A stretch of 64,000 nt of DNA, taken from contig NZ_JAXIVS010000001.1 in assembly GCF_034259325.1 (NCBI RefSeq), positions 1,054,001 through 1,118,000 of the forward strand, given 5' to 3'. Position 1 is the first letter of the stretch; each line of letters opens with the position of its first letter. This DNA comes from Hyalangium ruber (lineage in GTDB: Bacteria; Myxococcota; Myxococcia; Myxococcales; Myxococcaceae). Under the pieces are notes generated by a model. The model had not been told where the DNA came from. It saw nothing but the letters and a program-made list of their open reading frames with translations, and did not search any database. Shown piece after piece: positions 7,631-18,697 of this stretch. Both the position numbers and the translations under genes were made by a program.

Positions 7631-10600
7631 ATGACCGTACTCGCTCCTGCCTCGCCCTGGGCCTCGCTCCAGGTGCAGTTCACCGCCGCGCCCACGCTCA
7701 ACTTCGCGATGGAACAGAGCGGAGTCCCCCTCGTCAGGGATGTGCTCCTGCGCAACACCGGCGCAGCCGCGCTCGGCCCCTTGGTGCTGGAGGTGCAACT
7801 CCTCCCCGACCTGGGCGATGCGGTCCGAGTTCCCGTTCCCGAACTCCCTGCGGGTGAGGAATTGAGCCTCGGAGTCATCGATCTGCGCTTACCCGCGGGC
7901 CGCCTGCGCACCGTGACGGAGAGCGAGCGGGCCCGGCTCCGATGGGCGCTTCACCATGGGGACAGCGTCATCGCCGAGAGCGCCGTGGACGTTGAAGTCC
8001 TCCCCTACAACCACTGGCCCGGCGCGCGTGCTCCCTGGGGGCTGTTGGCCACCTTCGTCACGCCCAACCATCCCGTCATTCCAGAGTTGCTCAAGGACGT
8101 GCGAGTACTGCTGGAGCAAGCCGTGGGCGATGGCAGCCTCTCTGGCTACCAGAAGCGCAACCCCACCCACGTGCGCACCATGGTGGCCGCACTCTACGAG
8201 GCACTCCAGGCACTCAACCTCGGCTATGCGGAGGTGCCCCCAAGCTTCGAGAAACATGGCCAGAAGGTACGGCTGCCAGATCAGCTCCTCCGCGAGCGGA
8301 TGGGGTGCTGCCTGGATCTGACGCTTCTGTGCGCCTCCGCACTGGAGGCCATGGGCCTCTACCCGCTCCTGCTCCTCGTTGAAGGCCACGCCCTGCCCGC
8401 GGTGTGGCTCATCGATGAACGCTTCCCCGAGGGAAGCGTGGAAGACGCCGCGCGTCTGCGCAACCTCGTCGCGCTTGGCCACCTGCTCCCGTTCGATGTC
8501 TCCACTGCCGTCAGTGCCGGTAGGCCTGCTTTCGAGCGGGCGCACGCAGTGGCTCAGCAATATCTCGCGGACGATTCACGCTTTGTCGTTGCCCTCGACG
8601 TGAATGTCCTGCGCTTCGATCGCTACAAGCCCCTTCCCTTGCGTACGGTCGAGGCTCCCGCGCCAGAGCGCGCCTCCTCCGAACCCGCTCATGCACGCAT
8701 CCGCGCCATCCTGGAGAGTGCAGCGGCCGCCCCGCCGCCCGTTGAAACGAAGCCCCCATCGGCCCAGCTCAAGTCTCGCTTCGAGCGATGGAAGGAGAAA
8801 CTGCTCGACCTCACGCTCCGCAACCGGCTGCTGAACTTCCGGCTCGACACCCGGGGAGCGCTGCCGCTCCACGTCCCAGATCTGGCGGCCTTCGAGGATG
8901 TCTTCTCCGCGGGAGATGCCTACGAGCTGCTCCCCGCCCCCGAGGAGGATGGCCGGGACGCACGCGCCACGAGGCTTCAGCAGGCGCGAAGCACCGAGGA
9001 GGAACTGGCCGAGCGGCGCCGACAAGACCTTGCAAAAGGCCTCCTCCATTCGTCACTGCGACAGGCCGAGCTGTGGTCCCGCGCGCGGCACTTGGATCGG
9101 ACCGCACGCACCGACATGGAGGAGGGCGGAGCCAACACGCTCTACCTTGCCATCGGAATGCTGCGCTGGTTCGAGGAGGGCGACCCCACGGAGCGTCTGG
9201 CGCCGCTGCTACTCTACCCCGCTGCCTTCCGCCTCGATCGCGACCGTAAGCGCGTGCGTCTGGTGCGGGAGGCCGAGGATCCCATCGGTAACGTGACCCT
9301 CTCCGAGAAGCTCAAGCGTGACTATGGGTTGGATGCCAGCGCGCTCACCACGCTAGAGAGCGACGAGAACGGGCTGGACGTGGCCGGCATCCTCCAGGCC
9401 GTGCGCAAGGCCATCCAGAGCCGTGCGGGGTGGGAGGTCCTGGACCAGGCCCACCTGGGCCATTTCACCTTCTCTCGCTTCCTCATGTGGAAGGACCTGG
9501 AGGACAACGAGAGCGTCCTCTTGGACAACCCCCTCGTGCGCCACATCGCCGCTGCCGGGGCATCCACACCTCCGGTCAATGGCAAGGAGTACGCTCCTGA
9601 TCGCATCGATGGGGAGGTGGCACCCGCCGAGTTGCCCTGCGTCGTCAACGCTGACTCCACGCAAACAGCCGCGGTAGCCTCGGCGCTCTCGGGCCGCTCC
9701 TTCGTCCTCCAGGGCCCCCCCGGCACCGGCAAGTCCCAGACCATCACCCAGCTCATTGCCGCTGCGCTCGCCCGGGGAAAGACCGTCCTCTTCGTCTCCG
9801 AGAAGATGGCCGCGCTCGACGTGGTTCACCGGCGGCTCAAGGACGTGGGGCTCGAGGACTTCTGCCTGGAACTGCATAGCCACAAGAGCAACAAGAAGGA
9901 GGTGCTGGCCTCCTTTGCCCGAGCCTTCGAACGCACCCAACGGACCCCCGAGCCACGATGGGAGGAGCGCTCGGCCGAGTTGGGAGCCTCGCGTGAGGTG
10001 CTCAACGCCTACGTCCTCGCGCTCCACAAGCCCTGGCCCCTGGGAATGAGCATCTATGGAGCCACCAGCCGGCTGCTCGCCTTGCGCAACCTGCCCGAAG
10101 TGCGCCTCCCGCTCTCCACCCCCCAAGAGTTCACCGAGGCCCGACTCCGCGAAGCGCTCGCCGAGGTGAACGAACTCTCTCGCAAACTCTCCGCTGTGCG
10201 CACTTTCGGCGCCCACCCCTGGAGTCCGGTGCGAGGGCTCACCTGGACCAACGCCCTCGAGGAGCAGATCCACCTCGCCCTCGGCGAAGCGCACGCGGCA
10301 CTCGAGCATGTGGAGAAGCAGGCTCCCTCCCTTGCCGCGACGCTTGGCATCGCCGTGCCAGACTCCACTCAGGGACTGCGCGCCCTCACGGAGCTAGGCG
10401 AGGTGCTCTCCACGGGACCGCTGCCCTCCGTGGCATTCGTGGACGATGCCTGGCCCGACACGGTGCGACAGGTAAAAGCACACGCCCTATCGCTGCGCGA
10501 GCAGTCCCTGCGCGAGTCCCATCTCGCCTCTCGATGGAAACCCGAACTCTTCACCCAGGATCTGCCTGGGCTCCAGCTGCGCTTCCAGAAGTGGGCGGGG

Positions 10601-13486
10601 GCGTTCGTGCTCCTGGCCTTCATCTTCCTCTGGAGCGCGCGCCGGCTGCTCAAGGAACTCTCTGCCCGCGAGCTGCCAGGCAATCCAGACATCGCCAAAG
10701 ACCTCGACGCCGCCCTGAAGGTGCTCGAGCAGCGGCCCCGGCTTGCCGAGCAGACCCAACTGCTCACCAGCACGCTGCGGGGCCTGCCCGCCGCGGAAAT
10801 CGAGAGACCGGAGACGCTGGAGTTGCTCGTCCAGCGTTCCGCGCAGGCAAGAGAGCTCCGAGACGCACTCGGTGTACCGCGTGTGCAGCTCCCCTCCAGT
10901 CCCGCTGAGCTCGAGGCATTGGCGCTCAAGACCCGGGAGCTGCGTGCCGCCCTCGATCGCCTTGCCCGCGCCGAGGAGTCTCTCGCTGGGCTGCTGAAAA
11001 CCCACCCCTGGGAGCCAGCGACAGCCTCGGACCACCGTCCCTCTCTGCGACGCCAGCTCGATGCGTGGCGTCAGGGGCTCAAGGCGTTTCGCCCCTGGTG
11101 CCTCTACCAGGCACAGGCGGAGCGACTCCGGGCACTAGGCCACGGCCCATTCGTGGAGGCGGTAGAGACCCAGGGACTCTCGGCGGATCGGCTGGGGGAG
11201 ACCTTCGAGCGCGCTGTGCTCTCCGCGTGGACCCGCGCCCTCCAAGACGCGGAGCCCGCGCTGCGAGACTTTGAAGGCACTGCCCACTCGGGACGCATCG
11301 AGCGCTTCCGCCAACTGGATGCCGACCATCTCTCGCTGTCCCGTCGCAAGGTCATCTCGGCCTTGGAGCGGCAGCTTCCCACGGGCTTCTCTCTCTCGGC
11401 GGAGACCTCCGAGCCTGGCATCCTCGCGCGCGAGCTGCGCAAGAAGACGCGCCAGATGGCGCTGCGCAAGCTGTTGGGCTCCGTTCCCAATCTCGCACGG
11501 CGGCTCAAGCCTTGCTTCCTGATGAGTCCGCTGTCGGTGGCCCAGTACCTGCCCGCCGAGGGCCAACGCTTCGATTTGCTCGTCTTCGACGAGGCCTCAC
11601 AGATCGGCACCCACGACGCGATCGGCGCCATCGCACGGGCCAATCAGGTCATCATCGTTGGCGACTCGAAGCAGCTGCCACCCACGGCGTTCTTCACCCG
11701 AGGCGATGACTCCGAGGCCATGCCCGATGAGAACGACATCGTCGAGTTGGAGAGCATCTTGGAGGAGGCGCTGGCCAAACAGCTCCCGCAGCAGATGCTC
11801 GGGTGGCACTATCGCAGCCGGCACGACAGCCTCATCGACTTCAGCAACCGGCAATACTACGAGGGGCGACTGCACGTCTTCCCCGCGGCCCGGGCTCATG
11901 TGGAGGACCTCGGTATCAAGTGGCACCCCGTGCCGGACGGTGTCTATCAATCCAAGACGACGGGCAAGACCGCGGCCATCAACCCACGCGAGGCGGAGGT
12001 TTTGGTAGCGGAACTGGTGCGCGCCCTGCGCCGTTACACGCCTCAAGAGCGCACCTTTGGCGTCGTCACCTTCAGCGTGGTGCAGCAGCAGCTCATCCTG
12101 GATCTCCTGGACGCGGAGCGCGCCAAGGCTCCAGAGCTGGAGGCGCACTTCACGTCTGCCGAGCCCGTCTTCGTGAAGAACCTGGAGAATGTGCAGGGTG
12201 ACGAGCGGGACGAGATCCTCTTCAGCATCTGCTACGCGAAGGATGCGTCCGGAAAACTGCGGATGAACTTCGGCCCGCTGAGCCGAGCGGGCGGGGAGCG
12301 GCGGCTGAACGTCGCGGTCACCCGCGCACGCTGCGCCTTGCGCGTGTTCTCCACGCTGACGCACGACCAGATCGACCTGTCGCGCACCTCCTCCGTGGGT
12401 GCGCGACACCTACGCGAGTTTCTAAGACGGGCCGCGGAAGCGGGCAGCGCCTCGGCTGCCGCGGCTGATCGTGAGCCCTCGGGCATGCTGGAGCGAGAGG
12501 TGGCCACGGCCCTGCGCGGACTGGGCCACACGGTGCATTCGGACGTGGGATGTGGCGGCTACCGAGTGGACCTGGCGATCGTGCACCCTGAGCGCCCTGG
12601 AGAGTACTTGCTGGGCGTGGAGTGTGACGGGCCCCACTACGGCTCGGCCGCGAGTGCCCGGGACCGCGACCGCCTGAGGGCCGATGTGCTGCGCGGCTTG
12701 GGCTGGCGGCTCCACCGGGTGTGGTCGCCCGAATGGAGCACGGACCGGGAAGGACAGGTCAAACAGCTCACCGAGGCGATCCAACAAGCCCTGAAGGCCG
12801 CTCGTGAAGAACCGCCGCCCCGCGCCCTATCGCTCGACATGGCTTCGGTGGAACCAGCCACCCACTTGTCCGACGGAGAAGCCCCAGCACCGGAGCACCC
12901 CACGAACGCGGCGAGTCCCGCCTCCACACCCGCCTCGCCCGTAAAGCCCTATGTGCCCGCGAAACTCCCACCGGTTCGCGATGGCGCCGACCTCTTCGCG
13001 CCCACGTCGACCCTGCGTCTCCGAGAGCAACTGGAGGCAGTGCTGAGACAGGAGGCTCCCCTGCATGAAGAGTTGCTCGCACGGCGCATCCTGGAGGCGT
13101 GGGGGTTGAGCAAGCTGACGCCGCGAGTCCGGGCCCGCCTCGAGGAGCAACTCGGACAGCTCGTCCAGCGGGGCGCGGTACTCGCGCAGAATGAGTTCCT
13201 CTGGTGGGCCGAGCGCAACCCAGCGCAATACACGGAGTTCAGAGGCCCACATGAGGAACGCGAGGCCTCGCAGCTGCCACCTGAGGAGGTCGCCAACGCG
13301 GCGGCCTCGGTGCTCGCCCAGGCGCTGTCACTGGGGAAGGACGATCTCTGCCGGGAAACGGGCTACCTGTTCGGCGTACAGCGGCTGACACGTACTGTGC
13401 GCCCCGTGCTGGAAGCCGGCATCCATCACTTGGAGCGCACAGGGCGATGTGCCTACGAAGGCGAGCGTGTGGTGTGGAAGCGCTAA
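7631..13486 (+). CDS. DUF4011/DUF3320 superfamily I helicase with Vsr-like nuclease domain, Hhe-like defence protein
   Basis: A single 1951-residue protein. An N-terminal beta domain leads into a transglutaminase-like segment (GCCLDL with Cys226/227 and EGH with His253). The DUF4011 opening (LLDLTLRNRLLNF) begins near residue 390. The helicase core has Walker A GPPGTGKS (Lys701), Walker B FDEASQ (Asp1320, Glu1321) and the motif VAVTRAR. A PD-(D/E)XK/Vsr-like nuclease has Asp1647 and VECDG (Glu1664), then RDRDRLR. A DUF3320-like domain closes the protein. The DUF4011-helicase-Vsr(DUF3320) order is that of the antiphage protein I know as Hhe. An unusual hydrophobic stretch lies at 988-1006. It starts 40 bases after the radical SAM gene with no terminator between them. 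Confidence 0.85.
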   Translation: MTVLAPASPWASLQVQFTAAPTLNFAMEQSGVPLVRDVLLRNTGAAALGPLVLEVQLLPDLGDAVRVPVPELPAGEELSLGVIDLRLPAGRLRTVTESERARLRWALHHGDSVIAESAVDVEVLPYNHWPGARAPWGLLATFVTPNHPVIPELLKDVRVLLEQAVGDGSLSGYQKRNPTHVRTMVAALYEALQALNLGYAEVPPSFEKHGQKVRLPDQLLRERMGCCLDLTLLCASALEAMGLYPLLLLVEGHALPAVWLIDERFPEGSVEDAARLRNLVALGHLLPFDVSTAVSAGRPAFERAHAVAQQYLADDSRFVVALDVNVLRFDRYKPLPLRTVEAPAPERASSEPAHARIRAILESAAAAPPPVETKPPSAQLKSRFERWKEKLLDLTLRNRLLNFRLDTRGALPLHVPDLAAFEDVFSAGDAYELLPAPEEDGRDARATRLQQARSTEEELAERRRQDLAKGLLHSSLRQAELWSRARHLDRTARTDMEEGGANTLYLAIGMLRWFEEGDPTERLAPLLLYPAAFRLDRDRKRVRLVREAEDPIGNVTLSEKLKRDYGLDASALTTLESDENGLDVAGILQAVRKAIQSRAGWEVLDQAHLGHFTFSRFLMWKDLEDNESVLLDNPLVRHIAAAGASTPPVNGKEYAPDRIDGEVAPAELPCVVNADSTQTAAVASALSGRSFVLQGPPGTGKSQTITQLIAAALARGKTVLFVSEKMAALDVVHRRLKDVGLEDFCLELHSHKSNKKEVLASFARAFERTQRTPEPRWEERSAELGASREVLNAYVLALHKPWPLGMSIYGATSRLLALRNLPEVRLPLSTPQEFTEARLREALAEVNELSRKLSAVRTFGAHPWSPVRGLTWTNALEEQIHLALGEAHAALEHVEKQAPSLAATLGIAVPDSTQGLRALTELGEVLSTGPLPSVAFVDDAWPDTVRQVKAHALSLREQSLRESHLASRWKPELFTQDLPGLQLRFQKWAGAFVLLAFIFLWSARRLLKELSARELPGNPDIAKDLDAALKVLEQRPRLAEQTQLLTSTLRGLPAAEIERPETLELLVQRSAQARELRDALGVPRVQLPSSPAELEALALKTRELRAALDRLARAEESLAGLLKTHPWEPATASDHRPSLRRQLDAWRQGLKAFRPWCLYQAQAERLRALGHGPFVEAVETQGLSADRLGETFERAVLSAWTRALQDAEPALRDFEGTAHSGRIERFRQLDADHLSLSRRKVISALERQLPTGFSLSAETSEPGILARELRKKTRQMALRKLLGSVPNLARRLKPCFLMSPLSVAQYLPAEGQRFDLLVFDEASQIGTHDAIGAIARANQVIIVGDSKQLPPTAFFTRGDDSEAMPDENDIVELESILEEALAKQLPQQMLGWHYRSRHDSLIDFSNRQYYEGRLHVFPAARAHVEDLGIKWHPVPDGVYQSKTTGKTAAINPREAEVLVAELVRALRRYTPQERTFGVVTFSVVQQQLILDLLDAERAKAPELEAHFTSAEPVFVKNLENVQGDERDEILFSICYAKDASGKLRMNFGPLSRAGGERRLNVAVTRARCALRVFSTLTHDQIDLSRTSSVGARHLREFLRRAAEAGSASAAAADREPSGMLEREVATALRGLGHTVHSDVGCGGYRVDLAIVHPERPGEYLLGVECDGPHYGSAASARDRDRLRADVLRGLGWRLHRVWSPEWSTDREGQVKQLTEAIQQALKAAREEPPPRALSLDMASVEPATHLSDGEAPAPEHPTNAASPASTPASPVKPYVPAKLPPVRDGADLFAPTSTLRLREQLEAVLRQEAPLHEELLARRILEAWGLSKLTPRVRARLEEQLGQLVQRGAVLAQNEFLWWAERNPAQYTEFRGPHEEREASQLPPEEVANAAASVLAQALSLGKDDLCRETGYLFGVQRLTRTVRPVLEAGIHHLERTGRCAYEGERVVWKR

Positions 13487-13512
13487 CCAGCCCTCACCAG
13501 CGCCCTTTTGTA

Positions 13513-13539
13513 AAACCTGTCTGACAGTCAGACAGGTTT
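13513..13539. promoter_or_regulatory. Perfect 27-bp palindrome, operator-like
   Basis: The 13-base arm AAACCTGTCTGAC and its exact reverse complement flank a single central base at 13526. The arms are AT-richer than the surroundings and contain CTGTCTGAC/GTCAGACAG, the kind of tight dyad bound by TetR-type dimers. It lies between the end of the helicase gene and the LamG lipoprotein gene, 31 bases before the latter's ATG. A one-base spacer and the lack of a T-run afterwards make an operator more likely than a terminator. No TetR-family gene is visible in this window. Confidence 0.6.
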
Positions 13540-13569
13540 GTCGTGCTGGGCACGCCCAAGGACCCCTTT

Positions 13570-14385
13570 ATGCCCCCCCTGATGAGAGCCTGCACTTTGA
13601 TCACCGCGCTGGCACTGGCCCCCCTGGCCTGTGTCCGGAACGCGCAGCCCCCTACCTCCCCCGCCCCCGAGACCACCGCCTCGGCCGCGCCAGCCACGCC
13701 CCAGGAGAAATGCCCGCTGGGGATCATCCACTGGTGGGAGCCGGACTTGGAGAAGGGCGTGGCGGTGGATGCCATCAGCGGCCGGCAAGGCGCTCCCCGA
13801 GGCGACCCCACCCTCTCCCCGAGAACCGAGTCGAGCCAGGCCTTCGCGTTCGATGGCTCCGACGACTACGTCGAGATCCAATCGATGAGCTTGAAGGCCC
13901 TGGAGCCCACCCGGGCCCTCACCGTGGCGGCGTGGATCAAAACGACCCCGACAGGGCGCCTCCGGGCCATCGTCGGAAAGATCTCCGCCCAGGAGCCCCG
14001 CTCGGGCTACCTGCTCAGCATCGATGAGGGTGGGCGGGTGCGCTGTGACCTCGGCAGCGACTCGCAGGCCCGGCGCTTCGCGACCGTGCTCTCGGGCACT
14101 GCCCTCGCCGATGACGGCTGGCACCACGTGGCCTGCACCTTCAGCGGGGTCGACGCTCGGGTCTTCATCGATGGCGTCTCCCGGGGCGGCATGCCCTACT
14201 CCGCCAGCCTGGGCACCCACACGGAGCCCCTGCTCATCGGCAAGGACTCCTTCCGCCTCGGCAGCCGCCACTTCCCCGGGCTCATCGACGACGTCGTCCT
14301 GTTCAACCGGGCCTTGTCCGCCGAGGAGCTCGAACGGCTGATGAAGCTCTCCCCCGACGCCTGCCGAGCAGGCGACCGTCCCTAG
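13570..14385 (+). CDS. LamG/concanavalin-like domain lipoprotein
   Basis: A 271-residue exported protein. The N-terminus is a signal peptide (charged MRA, a hydrophobic LITALALAPLA stretch, then Cys), so lipid attachment is likely although the lipobox is not ideal (P-L-A-C). A Pro/Thr/Ala-rich spacer follows. From about residue 50 comes a LamG/laminin-G-like jelly roll: FDGSDDYVEI, ALTVAAWIKT, DGWHHVACTF, FIDG, and IDDVVLFNRALSAEEL at the end, a set typical of LamG_3 sugar-binding domains. AAGGA lies 7 bases before the chosen ATG. A perfect palindrome sits just upstream. The stop overlaps that of the convergent SnoaL-like gene by 4 bases. Confidence 0.82.
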   Translation: MPPLMRACTLITALALAPLACVRNAQPPTSPAPETTASAAPATPQEKCPLGIIHWWEPDLEKGVAVDAISGRQGAPRGDPTLSPRTESSQAFAFDGSDDYVEIQSMSLKALEPTRALTVAAWIKTTPTGRLRAIVGKISAQEPRSGYLLSIDEGGRVRCDLGSDSQARRFATVLSGTALADDGWHHVACTFSGVDARVFIDGVSRGGMPYSASLGTHTEPLLIGKDSFRLGSRHFPGLIDDVVLFNRALSAEELERLMKLSPDACRAGDRP

Positions 14386-14744
14386 CCGTGGTAGACGCGC
14401 GAGGCGACGATCTTCCCGCCCTTGACCTCCAGCACCTCGGCCACGGGCATGGGCGCATCCCCGGGCGCATGGCGCATGTACTCCATGAAGACCCGGTCCC
14501 CGTCCGCCGTCAGCGCCGTCTCCTCGTAGCGCAGCCCCGGCAGCCGGGCGATCGCCTCCCGCCACCACTGGGCCAGCGCCTGCTTGCCCACCAGTCGGCC
14601 CCCCGTCTCCGGGTGCAAGACCCGGATTTTCGGCGAGGTGTGGGTGGCATCCTCGGCATAGAGCGCCACCAGGGCCTCCACGTCATGGGCGTTGAAGGCG
14701 CGCAGCCAGGCCCGCGCCAGGGAGAAGTTTTCGGACGCGCTCAT
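14382..14744 (-). CDS. SnoaL/NTF2-like polyketide-cyclase-fold protein
   Basis: A 120-residue protein with the usual marks of the nuclear-transport-factor-2 fold: an N-terminal helix ARAWLRAFNAHDVEALVALY, then AEDATHTSP, followed by GKQALAQWWREAIARLPGL and a beta sheet ending in VEVKGGKIV-like strands. The length is typical of single-domain SnoaL-like proteins, which include enzymes with small hydrophobic substrates and many of unknown role. It is convergent with the LamG lipoprotein gene and divergent from fusA. No partner gene gives a clue to its substrate. Confidence 0.82.
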   Translation of the reverse strand: MSASENFSLARAWLRAFNAHDVEALVALYAEDATHTSPKIRVLHPETGGRLVGKQALAQWWREAIARLPGLRYEETALTADGDRVFMEYMRHAPGDAPMPVAEVLEVKGGKIVASRVYHG

Positions 14745-14891
14745 TGTTGTTAAAGCCTCGGAAATCCGCGGTGCCGGTCCCGGTCCTGCGGAAGCAAGGC
14801 TCCTCCTATATAAGAAGGGCAGCCCGATCGGTAGGCGGGGGTGGGTGGCCGTAGGTCCCCACCGTCATGCGGATTTGGCTGGAAACTTGAA

Positions 14892-14940
14892 CCTGTGGGA
14901 AGTAGAGGCCCCGCCTGCCCTGTTCCCACAGGCGTTTTTT
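14892..14940 (+). terminator. Terminator-like hairpin in the fusA leader, possible attenuator
   Basis: A perfect 10-bp stem, CCTGTGGGAA (14892-14901) with TTCCCACAGG (14923-14932), encloses a second small stem (AGGC/GCCT around CCC) and is followed by CG and six T (14935-14940). This is the form of a Rho-independent terminator. No plus-strand gene ends here: the previous plus-strand gene stops at 14385, and the T-run ends only 20 bases before the fusA start. Premature termination controlling fusA is therefore the natural reading, but read-through control is inferred, not shown. Confidence 0.65.
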
Positions 14941-14960
14941 AAAAGAAGAAGGACCGGATC

Positions 14961-17075
<2,115 letters not shown>

Positions 17076-17116
17076 GCGGTTCGCGCGGACGTTAAAGCAG
17101 TTCCATGCAGTTCCGG

Positions 17117-17155
17117 GAGGGCGCCTCGCGGGTGGAGGCGCCCTCCTCCTTTTTT
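17117..17155 (+). terminator. Rho-independent terminator after fusA
   Basis: A perfect 11-bp stem, GAGGGCGCCTC (17117-17127) with GAGGCGCCCTC (17135-17145), closed by a 7-base loop and followed by CTCC and six T (17150-17155). It lies 41 bases after the fusA stop and before the DEAD-box gene, so those two genes are probably separate transcription units. Confidence 0.9.
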
Positions 17156-17203
17156 CCGGGCCCTGCTTTCGCGGGCGTCCACACGCACCCGCGATAGGGA
17201 CTC

Positions 17204-18682
17204 ATGACTTTCGATGATTTGAAGCTCGCCGAGCCGCTGCTCCGCGCGGTGAAGGCCGAGGGCTACACCACCCCCACCCCCATCCAGCAGCAGGCCATCC
17301 CGCCCGCGCTCGAGGGCCGGGACGTGCTCGGCTGCGCCCAGACGGGCACCGGCAAGACGGCGGCGTTCGCGCTGCCCATCCTCCAGCGGCTGGCGGCTGG
17401 CAATCCTCCCCCCGCGCACGGCCGCCCCATCCGCGCGCTCATCCTCACCCCCACCCGCGAGCTGGCCAGCCAGATCGTCGAGAGCTTCCAGGCCTACGGC
17501 CGCTTCACGAAGCTGACGTGGGCCGTCATCTTCGGCGGCGTGGGCCAGAACGCCCAGGAGCAGGCGCTCCGGCGCGGCGTGGACGTGCTGGTGGCGACCC
17601 CGGGCCGCCTGCTGGACCTGATGAGCCAGAAGCTCGTCTCGTACAAAGCGCTCGAGGTGTTCGTGCTGGATGAGGCCGACCGCATGCTGGACATGGGCTT
17701 CATCCACGACGTGAAGCGCGTCATCGCCTCGCTGCCCCAGAAGCGCCAGACGCTCTTCTTCTCCGCGACGATGCCGCCGGAGATCCAGGCGCTCTCCAAG
17801 AGCCTGCTGAAGGATCCGGTGCGCGTGGAGGTGGTGCCGCAGTCCACCACCGCCGAGAAGGTGGAGCAGCGGCTGTACTTCGTGGAACGGGAGCAGAAGC
17901 GCCACCTGCTGGTCCACCTGCTGGGCGACGCGAACATCCGGCGCGCGCTGGTGTTCACGCGCACCAAGCACGGCGCCAACCGGGTGACGAAGCAGTTGAT
18001 GGGCGCGCACATCTCCGCCGAGGCCATCCACGGCAACAAGAGCCAGAACGCGCGCGAGCGTGCGCTGGACGCCTTCAAGGACGGCAGCTGCCGGGTGCTG
18101 GTTGCCACGGACATCGCCGCGCGCGGAATCGACATCGACGGCATCACCCACGTCATCAACTTCGACCTGCCCAACATCCCCGAGTCCTACGTCCACCGCA
18201 TCGGCCGCACGGGGCGCGCGGGGGCCTCGGGCACCGCGTTGTCCTTCTGCGACATGGAGGAGCGCGAGTACCTCCGGGACATCGAGCGCACCATCCGGCG
18301 CGCCGTGCCCGTGGTGAACGACCACCCGTACCGCTCCGGCACCCCCGCTCCCGTGGCGGGCACGCCCGGCGCGGCGCAGGCCCGGCCGGCGCAGCAGCAC
18401 GGCGGCCGTCCCCACGGCGGACAGCGGTCTCAGGGCGGCCAGCAGCGCTCCGGCGACGCTCGGGGCGGTGGTGGGCAGGGCCCTCGGGGCGACGGGCGTC
18501 GGCGCAGGCGGGGTGGCGGGAGTGGCGGGAGTGGCGGGCGTCCGGGTGCCTCCGCGGGAGGCTCCCGCCAGGGGCACGGGCAGCAGCGAAGCTCGGAGGG
18601 ACGCGGTGCGGCTCCCGCGTCGGCCCCCCAGGCTTCCCGGCCGCCTCCCCCTCCGGTTCGCACCGCACCGAAGTGGCTCTGA
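17204..18682 (+). CDS. rhlE: DEAD-box RNA helicase, RhlE-like
   Basis: A 492-residue ATP-dependent RNA helicase. The Q motif is at 21-32 (TPIQQQAI), motif I AQTGTGKT at 45-52, then [18 protein letters not shown] at 156-159, SAT at 187-189, and HRIGRTGR near 340. The conserved two-domain core ends near residue 380. A Gly/Arg/Gln/Pro-rich, disordered tail of about 110 residues follows, of the sort that binds RNA unspecifically in RhlE/CsdA-type helicases. Likely roles are ribosome assembly or mRNA turnover. It sits between EF-G and an Uup-like ABC-F gene (15 bases downstream). The symbol rests on resemblance, not on proven orthology. Confidence 0.92.
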   Translation: MTFDDLKLAEPLLRAVKAEGYTTPTPIQQQAIPPALEGRDVLGCAQTGTGKTAAFALPILQRLAAGNPPPAHGRPIRALILTPTRELASQIVESFQAYGRFTKLTWAVIFGGVGQNAQEQALRRGVDVLVATPGRLLDLMSQKLVSYKALEVFVLDEADRMLDMGFIHDVKRVIASLPQKRQTLFFSATMPPEIQALSKSLLKDPVRVEVVPQSTTAEKVEQRLYFVEREQKRHLLVHLLGDANIRRALVFTRTKHGANRVTKQLMGAHISAEAIHGNKSQNARERALDAFKDGSCRVLVATDIAARGIDIDGITHVINFDLPNIPESYVHRIGRTGRAGASGTALSFCDMEEREYLRDIERTIRRAVPVVNDHPYRSGTPAPVAGTPGAAQARPAQQHGGRPHGGQRSQGGQQRSGDARGGGGQGPRGDGRRRRRGGGSGGSGGRPGASAGGSRQGHGQQRSSEGRGAAPASAPQASRPPPPPVRTAPKWL

Positions 18683-18697
18683 GGTAAAGAGGGCCCC

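Noticed and set aside
18340-18660. Apparent repeats in the C-terminal part of the DEAD-box gene
   Set aside because: This is the Gly/Arg/Gln-rich low-complexity tail of the helicase, not a separate repeat element.
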